A stretch of 64,000 bases of DNA, taken from Haliea sp. (GTDB lineage: Bacteria; Pseudomonadota; Gammaproteobacteria; Pseudomonadales; Halieaceae). A program made the translations under genes and the position numbers. The stretch lies in NCBI GenBank assembly GCA_024642245.1, contig JAHEBM010000003.1, forward strand, positions 47,084 through 111,083, read 5' to 3'. Below, in pieces: positions 60,510 to 64,000 of this stretch (positions are counted from its first letter, which is position 1; each line of letters begins with the position of its first letter). The notes beneath the pieces were generated by a model. That model made no database searches, was not told the origin of the DNA, and saw only the letters and a list, made by a program, of their open reading frames with translations.

Positions 60510-60842
60510 ATGACTACCGTAATCGCCGAACTGCTGATCGATATCGAGGCCGAGCTGCGCAAACTGGGCCTGTGGGAGAGGCTGCCGCCGCCACCGGAAG
60601 CGCTGGCCTCGGAGCAGCCTTTCAGTATCGACACGCTGACCCTGCCCCAGTGGTTGCAGTTCATCTTCCTGCCCGCTCTGTACCGCCTGCTCGAGGAAGA
60701 GCAGGCCCTGCCGGGCCGTTGTGGCATAGCGCCAATGGCGCAGGAGTATTTTCGCGGTATGGGTCTTGCCAGCGGTGCGCTGGAGCAGGCTTTGCTGAAA
60801 ATGGACGAACTGTTGTCCGGGGAAACCGGCAGCGGGGACTGA
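60510..60842 (+). CDS. YqcC family protein
   Basis: IAELLIDIEAELRKLGLW...FSIDTLTLPQWLQFIFLPALYRLLEEEQALPG. Confidence 0.92.
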   Translation: MTTVIAELLIDIEAELRKLGLWERLPPPPEALASEQPFSIDTLTLPQWLQFIFLPALYRLLEEEQALPGRCGIAPMAQEYFRGMGLASGALEQALLKMDELLSGETGSGD

Positions 60843-60877
60843 GTCGCCCGCCGCCGGCATGTTCCGCCAGAAAGCGC

Positions 60878-64000
<3,123 letters not shown>

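Overview
This 64 kb window is a dense, GC-rich, mostly core chromosomal segment of a gammaproteobacterium. A marine Halieaceae/OM60-type or Pseudomonas-like relative is my inference, not demonstrated. I support about 64 protein-coding genes. No tRNA, rRNA, CRISPR array, transposase, integrase of mobile type or prophage was recognised; the one tyrosine recombinase looks like housekeeping XerC. Recognisable blocks in order: DUF1329 (partial), comM/yifB, ubiK; a TorF-type porin, glnK, amtB and second P-II unit with a sigma54/NtrC-like promoter; HAD, xerC, DUF484, dapF, lysA, lptM; argH divergent from algZ/algR, then hemC, hemD, hemX, hemY; ubiD, rho, trx; a VTT-domain/disulfide-oxidoreductase fusion; elbB, GIY-YIG, ABC-F, FKBP PPIase, rsd/algQ, dsbB, acpH, gshA; pilU, PilZ, DUF1631, zinc ribbon; VWA/MoxR, moaA, SLC13 permease; a phaD-like TetR with two phasins; pckA, hslO; PHA-granule protein, patatin, AraC and a diiron protein; rpsT; TetR plus tyrosine phosphatase; acyltransferase, dinG, yqcC; fadA and fadB (partial). 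I found no clear novel defence or mobile system. The best leads are: the nitrogen-type sigma54 promoter in front of a porin-glnK-amtB unit, two phasins with histone-like tails at opposite ends, the VTT-flavoprotein fusion, a DUF1631 protein with a visible internal duplication beside PilU/PilZ, and a divergent AraC-patatin/diiron-protein locus.
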